In this document: positions 26,900 to 37,935 of the stretch, piece by piece
Numbering within the stretch: the stretch's first letter is position 1
Layout of the letters: each line of letters starts with the position of its first letter
Source of the DNA: Cardiocondyla obscurior
Taxonomy: Eukaryota > Arthropoda > Insecta > Hymenoptera > Formicidae
Reading direction: 5' to 3'
Assembly (NCBI RefSeq): GCF_019399895.1
Contig: NC_091879.1
Coordinates: 1,550,001 to 1,614,000 of the forward strand
Length of the DNA stretch: 64,000 nt
The notes under the pieces: model-generated
Told to the model about the DNA's origin: nothing
The model's input: only the letters and a program-made list of their open reading frames with translations
The model's database searches: none
Position numbers and translations under genes: made by a program

Positions 26900-27187
26900 C
26901 CTCGCGCCGCAGAAAGCGGGATTTCTGCCGCAATTGTAAGATTCACTTTACGGTGACGTCCGAGATAAATTGCGGCCGCATGGAAATATCAGCGATACGT
27001 CAACACCGGAGAAAACGGCGTGCTCCTCCACTTATTGTTGCCCGCTTGCGTCATTATGCAGACGGATAATTGACGGCTGTCATGGTAACGCCGCCCGAAT
27101 GTGCAGCGAAATTATTTCTGTAATTTCCCGGGGAAAAGTGCCGGAAATTGCCGCGCGCATCGTGAGAATATAAACAACGCGTATAAA

Positions 27188-27208
27188 TTTTTTTTTTTTT
27201 TTTTTTTA
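27188..27208. repeat. Poly-T run
   Basis: About 21 T. Confidence 0.9.
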
Positions 27209-28241
27209 CCGAATAACTGAATTCTCTCGTCGAGATTTAAAGTGGTATTTTTTTCCCGACTGTAAAACATGAATATTTTATTATACTTTTACACGATACG
27301 GAAAAGTAAACACACGAATAAAGCCCGCAGAAAGTTCTTGTCGAACAATTTTCATTATTTTCATTTCCCATAAACAGATAATATTTCGTATTATATATTA
27401 TAGTTCTATTGCATTTTTCTACTCGTTATACATAAATATGAAATGCCGTTAAAGTTACGCGAGCAAGTAAATTCCGGCAGCTGCGTGAAATGAAATCGAT
27501 ACATTTGCGCGAATCTGACACTCCCGTTCGCGTGCCACACTTTCCTTTTTATTCGGCAAAAGTTATATCTGAATAGGCGTCGTGCCGAGGTACGCAATAC
27601 GCGTTTAGGCTTCTGTAGCCGCCGACCATTATATTGTACTCCCAACAAACACAACTCGGCGTTTCGTTTTATCGCGGCGACATTTGCGGCTTTAAATGCG
27701 AGGCTCGTTTTTGCCGACACCGAAGGCTACGGGTTAATATCGACATGTTCCACCTCATCCCTGCGAGCTTCTTCCTCGGGGGAGGACGGAAAAGCCGTCG
27801 CGACGGCGCCACGGGGTTCTATACACGCATTGACAATCCGCGCGCGCGACTCTTACGGCCGTCTGATACACTTTCATGCTCTTATTGTTATGACTGTCGA
27901 TTCGCCGTCGTTGCCGTCCACAAATTTGCCATTATTCGCATGCCGGGATCTCTCTCTCTCGCCATCCTCCCGCGCGGCTTCTCCGAGCGTTGCACTTGAC
28001 AACTATTACCGGACCAAATTGCCGTGATACGAAGCCCATATTAATTTGTTGCTATAGATATTGCGTGCAGTGGAAAAAAAAATCAATCGTCACTCGTACG
28101 TACCTATAACAATTTAATTTTTCAAAGTTATTCGCCGCCGGCGAGATCGTTTGCAATTATTGCGGCAGCGAATTGATCTATCATCTAAATTTATTTCCCG
28201 AAGTTTTATCTCCTGCTCTTTTAGATCCACTGTCTGCGTAG

Positions 28242-28264
28242 TTTTTTTTTTTTTTTTTTTTTTT
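28242..28264. repeat. Poly-T run
   Basis: About 23 T. Confidence 0.9.
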
Positions 28265-29923
28265 ACGCGTCGTGTTAAGTCAACGGTACTTCGAGTATAA
28301 TACGTTTCTTCAAACTCTATTAAGCACGTATCAAGTGAGAGCGTTTTTCGCGGCGCATTTCACGCTCCCTCGGGTTTTTGGCCGTCCGTCTTTGCCGAGA
28401 CATTTTAACTTTTTCCGTGCTTTCTTGGCAATCGCCGATGCGGCGCCACATTTATGGACGGCGAATATACGTAGACGAGCCTTCGGTGAGCTTCCATTAG
28501 GACCGCGGGCGTACTCGATACGCCGGGTCCGATTTTAATGGACTAAAAATGCTTCCCACCGTGTTTACCCTACCCATCGCGGCAGCTGCTTGGCTGATGG
28601 AACGATCGAACGTTATCTTCGAATTCCTTTCCCTCGAAACGTAAATAGAAATTCTCCGTCGTGCGCGACAACGAGAAGCCGCAAGCCTCGTTATTGGACC
28701 CGACGGCTGTTTTCCGTAGTCGAAGACGTTCCCCGACGACACACGTGATCCCGGGAGCTTTTAGTGGTCCATCGGACGGAAAAGCGCGAAGGAGAACGTT
28801 TGCGAACTTTGCGTGCGGGAGAAACGGTCGGGCTCGCGCGTACGTGGATCCGTGCGCCATTCAATTAAGTTATTTCCGGTTCCACCGCGAAGGGTTGCCA
28901 GCCCTCGGGCCTGCCAGACCCGCGTACGTGCATCCGGGGACCCTGCGGCCTGATGTCGTGATCGCGTGCGGAATAGCGGCCTCTCGAAGCGTCCGACGAT
29001 TCTCGCCGCAACGGCGTGCACGTAATAACGCGCCTTATTTCTCGCATTTCTCCGCTGCGGCAGTTAACAGACTACTTCCTCGCCGTTCGTAACGAGAGAC
29101 GTAAGGTCGGCGGATTAATTAGGTTTATATCTCTGGCCGCGGCGCTTGCCGGTCCTGAATCGCGGGACTCATAACCCCGAGAATTAATTTTCCGTTTATT
29201 AACCCCCGGCGCTTGCCGGCGAGTGTCTAAGGGGAAGGCGCAAGCCGAGAGAGAAATGGAAGGGGCCGTACTAACTCGTCGAAAATTTCGTTATCTCATT
29301 ATGAAGATGAGAGTATAAAGAAGTACCGCGCTGCGCGAACCTGACGTCGGCAATCGCCCCCGAGTTTTGACGCTCGAGAACTTCATCCCGATACATTTTT
29401 CTCTCGCGCCCGGAACGATTACTCGGCCAGAGCGTGATTTAAAATTCGATTAAAGTAAGTAACTCGCTACAGTTGTCTATTGCGATCTACCTAGCTTTAT
29501 TTCCGCTCGTGTATCCGGCGGCGAGATTCTCCCGGTGCTTCGGGATTAAATAAATGCCTCGAACCGCGGAAGTTCGGGAAACACGTACTTCCAGCGGCGC
29601 CCGAATGCGAGAAGTCTTCGCGAGGAGCACTTCGGCGGAAGATACTTCTCGCCGGGCACGGCGTTGCCTTCGGTTTTCGTTCTCCATTCTTCACGCGAAG
29701 TTAAAGAAGTTGGGATATTTTTTTAGCAAACTAGACGTTAGCGTCCGATGCCCCCGAGCAGCGAAAAAGAGGGTAAATATCGTTGAAGAAGATAGGACGA
29801 GATAAAGAAAGCCAGAAGGCGGAAGAGAAATTTGCCTCATTTTGTAAAATTTAGTTTAAAAAAAAAAACAAAAAAAATTGCAACGAACATGTCTACATTA
29901 ATATTTTTCTTTTTATGTTACAG

Positions 29924-29967
29924 TTATCGGCAGAACTTTACAACTCCGCTGGACTTCATGCAAATTG
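29924..29967 (+). ncRNA. Unit E: isolated 44-nt last exon of the repeated family
   Basis: The exon sits between TTTATGTTACAG and GTAAGTCGC. It matches the 44-nt exons of units A and B in length and sequence, including GGCAGAACTTTACAACTCCGC, apart from a few substitutions. Flanking introns also match, with CTACATTAATATTTTTCT upstream and CATGGTTTCTT downstream. No clear middle exon was found upstream. A weak hairpin relic, CGAACCGCGGAAGTTCG, lies near 29560, and a donor-like AAAGTAAGTAAC lies near 29452. Confidence 0.5.
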
Positions 29968-32900
29968 GTAAGTCGCATAATTTTTTTTTTTACGTAGTTT
30001 GTAACTGAAGCGTGCGCATGGTTTCTTATAGTAAAATACAAAAGAAGGAAAAGACGAGGGGAAAATGTATTGCGTATATGAGAGAGATTTCTGTGCTCGA
30101 TAAACGGTTACATATATATCTATAGCTTATCTTTCTGTTGAACGAGAATTTTCTCTATCGTGCTGTATCGTTCGAGAGTACATCTCGTCAGGGTATCGTC
30201 CCGTAAAAGGACCGTCGAGGGCCAAATTTCCAGCGCGGTCGTAAAGTCGCTTTAAAAGCGATCCCGGCCGCCGGGATAACGCCGCTATGTTCGCTCGCCG
30301 GCACGACCCACTTCGGCACGATGTTTACGCTGCGGATTTTCGACGGGCCGAAGCCGCGATAGTGATTTCGCACTTAAAGAAGCCGCGTCCGCCTTTAGAT
30401 ACACGTTTTACGCCTCCGAGCGTCGCAACAGTTTAGGTCCCGGCCGGAGATACGGGGCCGCGAGTTATCTCGAGCATCCAGGATCATTCGAATCCTCCAC
30501 CGGAAAACGGTAAAACGTAGTCAATGAAGCTGCGACTTTTTGCGTATCGGTAAAAACACGTACACTAAATTACGAAATTAAATAATAATCATCAGAATAA
30601 AAATCATCGTGAAACATAGTAATGTATATTTTATGACTTTACGTGATTGGAATATAAATATGTACATGTGTATATATTTTTTTTGCACGGAAAGAAATCT
30701 AATTAATTAAAAAATATTCTTTTACAAATTCACCAAAATTGTATCGCACGGTCGCACTCGGCTGCGCCCGAGTTTAAAATTGAGTCAATTCCGCTGAAAC
30801 TTTGTTAGACTGAGTTGTCATGTAGCGGTGAACGCCGAAAACGAGAACTCGATAAAATTACACTGCAATGGAAACTTTGTTCGGTTGATCCACTACGTCA
30901 AAGTTTGACGGGGGGGAGGAGAAAAAAAAAAGATAGCTTCAACATTGTGTACATCCCTTCAATCAATATCAGTTCCAATAACGTTAAAAAAGTTTCGACT
31001 TGAGCAATTTCGGACTATTCGTTTTCAATTCCGGCAATTGTGGGAAACTCAATTTCAGTCGCGATGGCGTAGTTTTTATAATTCAAGAAAATTATCCCCG
31101 CGAAGTTCGCTCTCAGCGGCGATATTACTCGTAAAACTACAAGAATTTGGAGTATCGGGGAACAAGAGAGGTATGTTTGCGAGTTCCTGCTTCGCAGAAC
31201 TATTTGCGCTTCTTGGAATCTATCATTGATGTCCCCCCCGCGTTTTGAAATCGCGATGCATTAACGTTGATTTTTATCTCAATTTCACTGTTAGACGCTC
31301 AATAATTCTTCGGCAAACTTAATACGATATTTCGTAGCAATCCGGTTGTTTTCCCTTTGTTTGTTAGCACACCGAGACGTTGATCGGAGATCCGGATCCG
31401 GTCGGGAGTAGCCTGTCCAAACAAGGGTGTCGTAACGGAAACGTAATATTCTTGTCTGACCCTTGGCTTCGGTTTCTGGCACCGGACGTAGAACTCGAAG
31501 CAGCGATGTTCGTTCGTTCGGCGCCAGATATCGAGCAAGTAGAGAAGCTAGCGTATAAGTCTGCCGGGCGACGTCGGCTCTTAAAATTCACCTTCCCTCG
31601 ACCGCCACCCCAAATTCTCCCGGGTTAAGTTAATAGAACGCACTGCCGCGAACGGCAAGAGGGTTTCGAAGCCGTTCTCGATTTCAGGACTCGATGCTCC
31701 ATCGAGCATATCGATATTTAAGGATACCGGCCAGCTGGAAGAGACCGCTTAACTGCGAATAAATCCGAAGTTACGGACGACTTTCTCGGGAAGAAAAATA
31801 GTTAATGCGATCGTTGAATTCGCGTAATTCACTCGGCGATGCGAGGAAATCGAATAATCGAGTTTACATTATTTCTCGTATCTCAGATAAAATAATAATT
31901 AACACTTTCAGGCGCTCGATTAATAAACATTTTCTCCCATCGGCCTACCCGTTAGGTTCGTTCAATAATTATCGCCGCGATAATTATCAGTCGCCGTAAC
32001 GCGTGCTTTCCACGTGAAATCACGCTTCTCGCTCTCTCCCGCGACCGTGAAGCGGAATGCCGCAATATAATCGGACATGATGACGCGGCGCAATTTCAAG
32101 GAATAAAACTTGGAATGCATTCGTATGTAAAATAACTTTTAAGCCTCCTTCTGGGTCGTCTTCGGGACAACGGGCGTAGAGAAAGAACGGTCGGCGTGAG
32201 TCGCAGGCAGCGGGCTTTCATGCCGGGATAAAAGGTCCCTTGGTTATTGCCTGCTTATTGCGCTGTTTTGCATGCCGCGGCGTCTAGGAATCGCATTTCT
32301 TACGTGAAGTGCACCGCGCGCGTCCCTCTTCCCGCCGCCGCCGTCGTTGTCGTCGGACGACAACCACGGCGACGTCGAGACAGGATCGTTTACAGGCATT
32401 CCTCTCCCGGTTGCTCCCGAATCCGCGAATCCTCGCGGCTTCTTCGCGTTATTTGTACGACCTCCTTAAGGTAAGAGCATTTGAAATTCTGAATTCCGAA
32501 CACCGACGCGCCGCGAAGAAAGGATTTCACGGGTGGCCGAAGTGAGCTCCGTTAAAGACGAAAGAAACAGCCAGCTACGGGGAAGATCGTCGGCGGTACA
32601 AAAAAAAAAGAAAAAAAAAAAAAAAAAGATTCCGCTGCTCCATTTCTACTTGCAGCTATCGCACTCGTTACGATAATGACGTCGTCATTGCCGCTGATAA
32701 AACCTAATTACACGGGAATCACAGGCGCTTATCGCGAACGGAACAAATCGCATTTCAAGAATCAATTCGTGGGCGCGGGGTTGAAATCGATCCTTTAAAC
32801 GAAACTAATATTCCTCCGGTTTGACGCTAATGCGGTAATATCCATTACCCCGCGTGGCAACGTTTGCTCGTTAATCGGCGCAATTTGCAATTTCCACGAA

Positions 32901-35900
32901 GAGCGTGTAAACGGCCCCGGCATTCGACCGATCGGGTCTATCGCGTCGAAAGAGGAAACCGGCGATTAGGCCCGTCGCGATGAAGTAAATGGCTGTTGCG
33001 AAGATAAGCGCAAACTCCTAAGTCTCCCGTTATGATAGTGAAACGCGCGAGGCGCGCGCCTCATTAATTCGCCTAATGGCGCGACTAACTAATACTGATT
33101 AGAGCGCGTGGTTTACGCGGACGTTTTCGTTATTTATGCGGAGTGGTGATTACGCGCGCGAGAAGTCTCCGACGTATATCAACTCCTTGTAAGTCAGCCG
33201 AGTGCAAACGGGTTAACGAAAAATCGCTTCGAAGTCTTGTAGAGATAGTTTTAAAATTGCGAGAGAGAACGTTTTAAAGATTTTTTTTTTATTTTTAAGT
33301 ACTTGAGAGAAATACTTGACTCGTTATTTTCTAAAGTTACATCAGAATAAATTAATTATGAATATTAAAAAGTAAATTATGTACGTTAAATGGCGGTAGC
33401 GTTAAAGTTTTTTAATGTTGATTCTGTAAAACCCATGGCAACGTGACTGCGTTGCAGTATTTTCTTGATATCCTTTTTGAGAGCCGCGGAAATTTCGACG
33501 GGGTATAAAAGTGCGTTGCGGCGTTTGTATGCGTAATGCACGAACGAATGGTAGTGCTTGAAGAGAATTGTTTCGAGGATAATAAGACGAGCGAACGACG
33601 TTCTCGCAGGACGATTATTGTTACGAACAAAGAGAATTTCTCTCTTCGCCGATACGTCCGTGCCGTGCCGTTGCGTGGAATTTGCGCGTGCATTTCTTCA
33701 TTATATCAACGTTGCGTCGCTTAAAATCTACGGGAAGGCCCCCATCGTCTGTTGTTCGGAACCCGCAGGTCGCGTAATAAAAAAAACGGCCGCAGTGCAA
33801 AAGTAATTCCATCCGGCTTTGGGCGCGGAACGACGTTTATTAAGTCGTAATAAATGCGTTCTTAACGCCGGCGGCCTCACGGGAGAGAACTAATTCCTGC
33901 TTTTTGTCGCGGCGGAACGCGCGGAATCATCGCCCTTCGGCGAGCCATCGCGATGACGTCGTCAGCAAACGTCGCTCGGGGGAGTCAGCAAAAAATTTTG
34001 CACACTCCGCCAAAACTCTTGAAACTGCGTCGTGTAATGGACGAATATATAGGTGCTACATAATAACTTTTGAGATAAATGAAAAATGCATGAATCTCAA
34101 AGATTAAAAAAAAAAAAAAAAAAAAAAAAAACAATAAATGTCTCTTGCAAGTAATATGTGGAAACAAATTGAAATTTTTCTAATCGATACAAAAGTTGAC
34201 GTTATAAGTCAGGATTTCTTATCGGGTTAGTTTTCTCAAATAAAAGCGAAGAGAAACGCAGGCGTTTAAATACGAATTTCTTTCTTTTTTTCTTTCTATT
34301 TCTTTCTTTTTTTTATTTTTTATATCAGACCGACTTCGCGCATTGTTCGTCGACGATCGATAATACCTTCTCGGCGAGGTCCGCGAAGTGCAAGGGTGTC
34401 TGACACGCGTTGCGACGCGTGGTGAAATTTTATCGGCTCGCCCAAGAATGGGCCGCGAGATTGCCTCCACGTAGAATAATTCACTCCCCGGGTATCATCC
34501 GACCGCGAGGTGCGGACCGGTCGGAGCCCTTCCGTCGCGCGGGGGAGATTTTAAACTTTCCTATCCGCGAGAACGGCGATATGGCGAAGTTCCTACGGTC
34601 TAGACGAATCCTCGCCTCGACGTGAGGATAATCCGATACGGCTTGCCGGGAATGTAATTTACTCGAAGAAGGGGGGAAAGGACCCGCGCGCGTCACCGTC
34701 GAACCCCCCGGTGAACCTCTTTATCCTTCCGTCGCCCCGACCGCCGATCCGCTTCTCGCGGACGCATTTTCCGGGTTGTATTAGATTCCACCGTCGGGAA
34801 TTTTGTAAATACAATATCTTGTCCGCGGCAAAATGGCAAATGATCCAATAATTCTCCAGACGTATATCGAGTGAGGACCCCTTAATAAATTACATTGCTA
34901 CTTTATCGTGGAGCTTGCCCGCCGGGATAAAGTACTTTACAATTTCCGGAGGCAGCGGAATACCCGTCTCGCACAAATATTTAACGACAGTACTGGAAAA
35001 CATATTACCTTTTTAATACTCGTACGTCTTAATGATGTCGATGCAAAGTTCTGACGCGTCGTTATAAAGCGTCCGTGAGTGTAATTAATTTTGCATTTTG
35101 TTCGAAATTGTTATAATCCTTTTAATTATTATTATCCGTCGTAAATTTTTCCGTAAAATCTTCATCTCTTTCGCCCGTATAAATTATTATTATTCGTATG
35201 CTGCATAATGAATCTTATCGAGCTCTTATTAATAGCGACGTGAAATAATTATATCCTCGGTAAATATGATCTAACCGGCGCGCACGTAGCGCGATCCGCG
35301 GAATTAATGAGATCGGCAGCTATCCAAAACTCTATCTAAATTACGCGCTTGGAAAAATGCCAGGATAAATGGAAGTCAACGAGGAGACGACGACCGCGTG
35401 CGATAAGCGAGCGAGTCGCCGCTCGTCCGACCGGTAACCCGGGACTTCTCTCGTGCGCGTTCGATCTTCGCGCGATCAGCAGGCCCGGTCCCGGTCCCTT
35501 CTAATTCCCCCGGGTCGCCGTGTTTAATTTCGGCAGAAATTACGTGGATTTAACTCGCCGCGGCGGCGGCTGCAATTTATCGCGGCTTACATACCGCGTG
35601 GCGCCGACGACGTTCGTGACTGGAAAAGTATCAAGTGGATTTGCGAAAACGCCGCGGCGGTACGTCCAGCTCGGATTACCTGCGCAACTCGCACGGTGAA
35701 TAATTAGCCGGTCCCCAGGAAGAAAAAACGAAACATAGGAAGGCGCGACCGTACTCTTATTCTCTTCCCGCTCGCGCGACGTAATTAATTTGGTCCACCC
35801 GCGCCCGACATCTTACGCGGTTCCCACAATTCCGATCGGGACGCGTAGCGGCGCGCACGTTTCTCGCCCGGCGGAAAAGCGCTCCTGACAAATTAATGCT

Positions 35901-36126
35901 GATTGTCCGCGCTGAAAGATTTCGGTGTAATTCGAGGTAATTAATTTAATCAATTGCGTAAATAAGACTACATAATTAGTTATAATTACGTAATTATTTA
36001 TAATGAAAAATTTTGTCGCGCTTGCAATCAGCGTAACGAGCTCTCACCCTCTCATTATTATATTTTATCCTGTTTTAAAAAATTGATGTAACGCGTAAAT
36101 TAGCTGTTAATTGTTACCGCTTAAAA
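29968..36126. other. Intronic sequence between units E and A
   Basis: There is a GC-rich patch at about 32300-32470 with a plus-strand donor-like CTTAAG|GTAAGAG and a near-palindrome GTTGTCGTCGGACGACAAC at 32346-32364. Otherwise there is A/T-run-rich sequence with no supported gene. Confidence 0.45.
34106..34131. repeat. Poly-A run
   Basis: About 26 A with no clear retroelement body upstream. Confidence 0.9.
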
Positions 36127-36187
36127 CCGACGCTGATTAGTTCACTCTCGTTTGGCTTGCCTCACGCCAAGCGAGAGTCAACGTCGG
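36127..36187 (+). other. Inverted repeat, hairpin upstream of unit A
   Basis: CCGACG pairs with CGTCGG at the base, and ACTCTCGTTTGGC pairs with GCCAAGCGAGAGT (one G-U) around the loop TTGCCTCAC, with an asymmetric internal loop between. It is immediately followed by the longer hairpin at 36213-36340. A structured RNA or a palindromic insertion relic are both possible. Confidence 0.45.
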
Positions 36188-36212
36188 CTATGAAATCGGC
36201 GATTTTGAGCTT

Positions 36213-36340
36213 TGATTTAATTTTAATAGTTAATTAATATGTTCAGCAAAGACGGTCTTCACGATTTTCGAGATCGAGGACGACCCGGTGGAAGTACCGT
36301 CTTTGTCTGGACATATTAATTAAATATTACAATTAAATCA
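36213..36340 (+). other. Long hairpin (128 nt), miRNA-precursor-like or MITE-like
   Basis: The arms TGATTTAATT...TTAATTAATATGTTCAG-CAAAGACGGT-CTTC and their complement ending at 36340 form about 45 base pairs with only two mismatches, one G-U and two single-base bulges. The loop is about 30 nt (roughly 36261-36290). No clear target-site duplication flanks it. The stem is longer than a typical insect miRNA precursor, so a hairpin RNA or a small palindromic transposon are alternatives. It ends about 77 nt before the region shared by units A and B and is absent from the matching place upstream of unit B. Confidence 0.5.
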
Positions 36341-36496
36341 CACGAGAGTAACGAATAGATAGGCGCAGGGGGCGGAGGGAGGCGGGGGAGGAGAGCGAGA
36401 GCGAGCGCGAGCCTCTGTGCCGCGCGCTAGGTATATTCCCCCACCACTCCCACTCTCGCTTTGTCCTTCTCCAGCGGTAGAGCGAAACGTACGTAC

Positions 36497-36524
36497 GCAG
36501 CACGTGCTCCGTACGTATTAAATA
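36497..36524 (+). promoter_or_regulatory. Candidate core promoter of unit A
   Basis: AGCACGTGCT, a palindrome with the E-box CACGTG, is followed by the TATA-like TATTAAATA at 36516-36524. The block from GCAGCACGTG through TCTACGCACAATCG is identical in unit B except for nothing visible to 36538. A start about 25-35 nt downstream would give a first exon of roughly 70 nt ending at 36621. Confidence 0.4.
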
Positions 36525-37099
36525 TCTACGCACAATCGACGGGCCAGGAGCATATAATCTGGCGTGAATTACCATCCTGAATTAATTGTGCGTGACCGGC
36601 GACCACGTCTTTTGATACGAAGTAAGTTAAAACCACGTGTACGTGTATATTAAATTCGCGTCTCCTTGTCGTTAACGAAGCGTGCACGAGTGCAGTCGGG
36701 CTCGGGGGAAGAGGGTCTCGATCGACCAGTCTGCGATAGATTCGGCATATATTCGTTCGTGGTATAGGAATGCGAGGCCTCAAAAATCTTTTCGCTATCG
36801 TATTTTTATGGCTGCGTGGTGTGACCGAGAGTAGAGGTCGGTCACACGTGCCACGTACACATCTCGCGCGGTGATCAGGTGAATAGTACATAAAAATGTG
36901 CCGGCCGGTCGGCTACCGTAGTCGATTGTATATTATTATAGAATATTAGCTGATGCAAACTGATCTTCGCGATTGATAACGCGTACGTGTCGAGTATCTG
37001 TGAAGTGAATACTTCACATAAAATACTTGTAATTATTTGTAACGCAGCACGTCTAGCTTTCGTTAATTTTGCTAATAAAATATAACTTATTTGTTTCAG

Positions 37100-37228
37100 A
37101 TTAAACCAGAGAAAGATATTCGGCGAAGAAGCACCAACCAGACATCTTGGTTAGACTGGCTAGTGCCGAGAGGAGAAGGAGGAGGAGGATCTAGAAAAGG
37201 CATCGAGCATCGGAGAAGCAACCCACTG
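37100..37228 (+). ncRNA. Unit A exon 2
   Basis: This 129-nt exon runs from TTTCAG|ATTAAACCAG to CCACTG|GTAAGG. It has a purine-rich core with GAGAGGAG and GGAGGAGG and ends CATCGGAGAAGCAACCC. It is paralogous to 60809-60933 and also resembles the 3' half of exon 3, which suggests an older exon duplication. Confidence 0.5.
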
Positions 37229-37374
37229 GTAAGGATCAATTTTTTTTATCTTTACCGTTTTAACTTAATTTTGTGGTATTAAATTAAAAAATCAGAAGCG
37301 CGTATAATCTTTTTTTTTTCTAAATAATTATTGAGATCTCTATAATTTAATTTTTTCTCATTTATTTGTTACAG

Positions 37375-37673
37375 ATCATCTCGCCAACACTCTGCTGAAA
37401 AGTGTCGCACGTCTAAATTATACTAATACGAACCGCGGCCGGTTCGTCGATCGCTTCGAGAGTTCCTCACAGTATTCGGACGTTATTCTCTTAAATAAAA
37501 TTCTTTTAACGGGAGTGTCATGGACTCTATCGTGCGAATTAATTAATTTTTGTAACAATAATTTATCGGGCGCGTTCGCGAGTGTCCAGTGCGCGGAAGG
37601 ATGACTCGACACATCCCAACTGAGAGGAGGAGCAGGCCCGGGGGGCATCCTGCATCGGCGGAGCAACTTTTAG
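37375..37673 (+). ncRNA. Unit A exon 3 with hairpin and purine-rich core
   Basis: This 299-nt exon follows TTGTTACAG and ends CAACTTTTAG before GTAAAT. Its order is hairpin (37428-37447), GAGAGTTCCTCACAGTATTC, CGCGAGTGTCCAGTGCGCGG, then GAGAGGAGGAGCAGGCCC and GGCGGAGCAAC. The order agrees with units B and C. Confidence 0.5.
37428..37447 (+). other. Conserved RNA hairpin, copy in unit A
   Basis: ACGAACCG and CGGTTCGT form a perfect 8-bp stem around the loop CGGC. The copy in unit B is identical; unit C differs only in the loop (CAGC). Confidence 0.65.
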
Positions 37674-37791
37674 GTAAATATTAAATTAAAAAAAAAAATT
37701 TGTATTAAAAAAAAACTTTTACCATTTTTTAAAATTAATTTTATATACTAATTTACGTGTCTACATTAATATTTTTCTCTTTATGTTACAG

Positions 37792-37835
37792 TCACCGGCA
37801 GAACTCTTCAACTCCGCTGAAGCTCATGCAGTTCG
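37792..37835 (+). ncRNA. Unit A exon 4 (44 nt)
   Basis: The exon starts TCACCGGCAGAAC after TTATGTTACAG and ends CAGTTCG before GTAAGTCAC. It contains CAACTCCGCTG. CTCCGCTGA at 37812-37820 is complementary to TCGGCGGAG at 37655-37663 in exon 3. Confidence 0.5.
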
Positions 37836-37935
37836 GTAAGTCACATAATTTTTCTTTTTCGTAGTTTAAAATTGGGGTCTTTAAAAAATAGCGCGCGCCT
37901 AGCGCGTGCATGGTTTCTTCTAGTCAGAATAAAAT

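Larger units (their letters stand above)
21986..29923. other. Intronic sequence between units D and E
   Basis: It holds inverted repeats at 22632 and 26783, microsatellites at 25651 and 26881 and long T runs. If units D and E form one transcript, this would be its intron. A hairpin relic near 29560 is the only hint of a middle exon. Confidence 0.45.
36417..37935 (+). ncRNA. Unit A: four-exon non-coding transcription unit
   Basis: Exons: one ending at 36621 (ACGAA|GTAAGT), 37100-37228 (TTTCAG to GTAAGG), 37375-37673 (GTTACAG to GTAAAT) and 37792-37835 (GTTACAG to GTAAGT). The whole 1.5 kb, introns included, is paralogous to unit B at 60178-61990 in the same orientation. Exon 3 has the hairpin at 37428-37447 and the purine-rich core. 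Exon 4 has CAACTCCGCTG. A 33-codon ATG frame spans exons 3 and 4 and is kept in unit B but not in unit C. The unit lies inside the 34.9-kb intron of the minus-strand gene, antisense to it. An RNA gene is the favoured reading; a recently duplicated pseudogene of unknown type cannot be excluded. Confidence 0.55.

Noticed and set aside
34106..34131. Poly-A run as a retroposon tail
   Set aside because: No SINE-like A/B boxes, LINE coding sequence or flanking duplication was seen.
36526..36891. Minus-strand frame in unit A sharing residues with a frame in unit B (60288-60521)
   Set aside because: The shared peptide reflects the DNA duplication. The two copies need different frames to stay open, so it is not a conserved protein.
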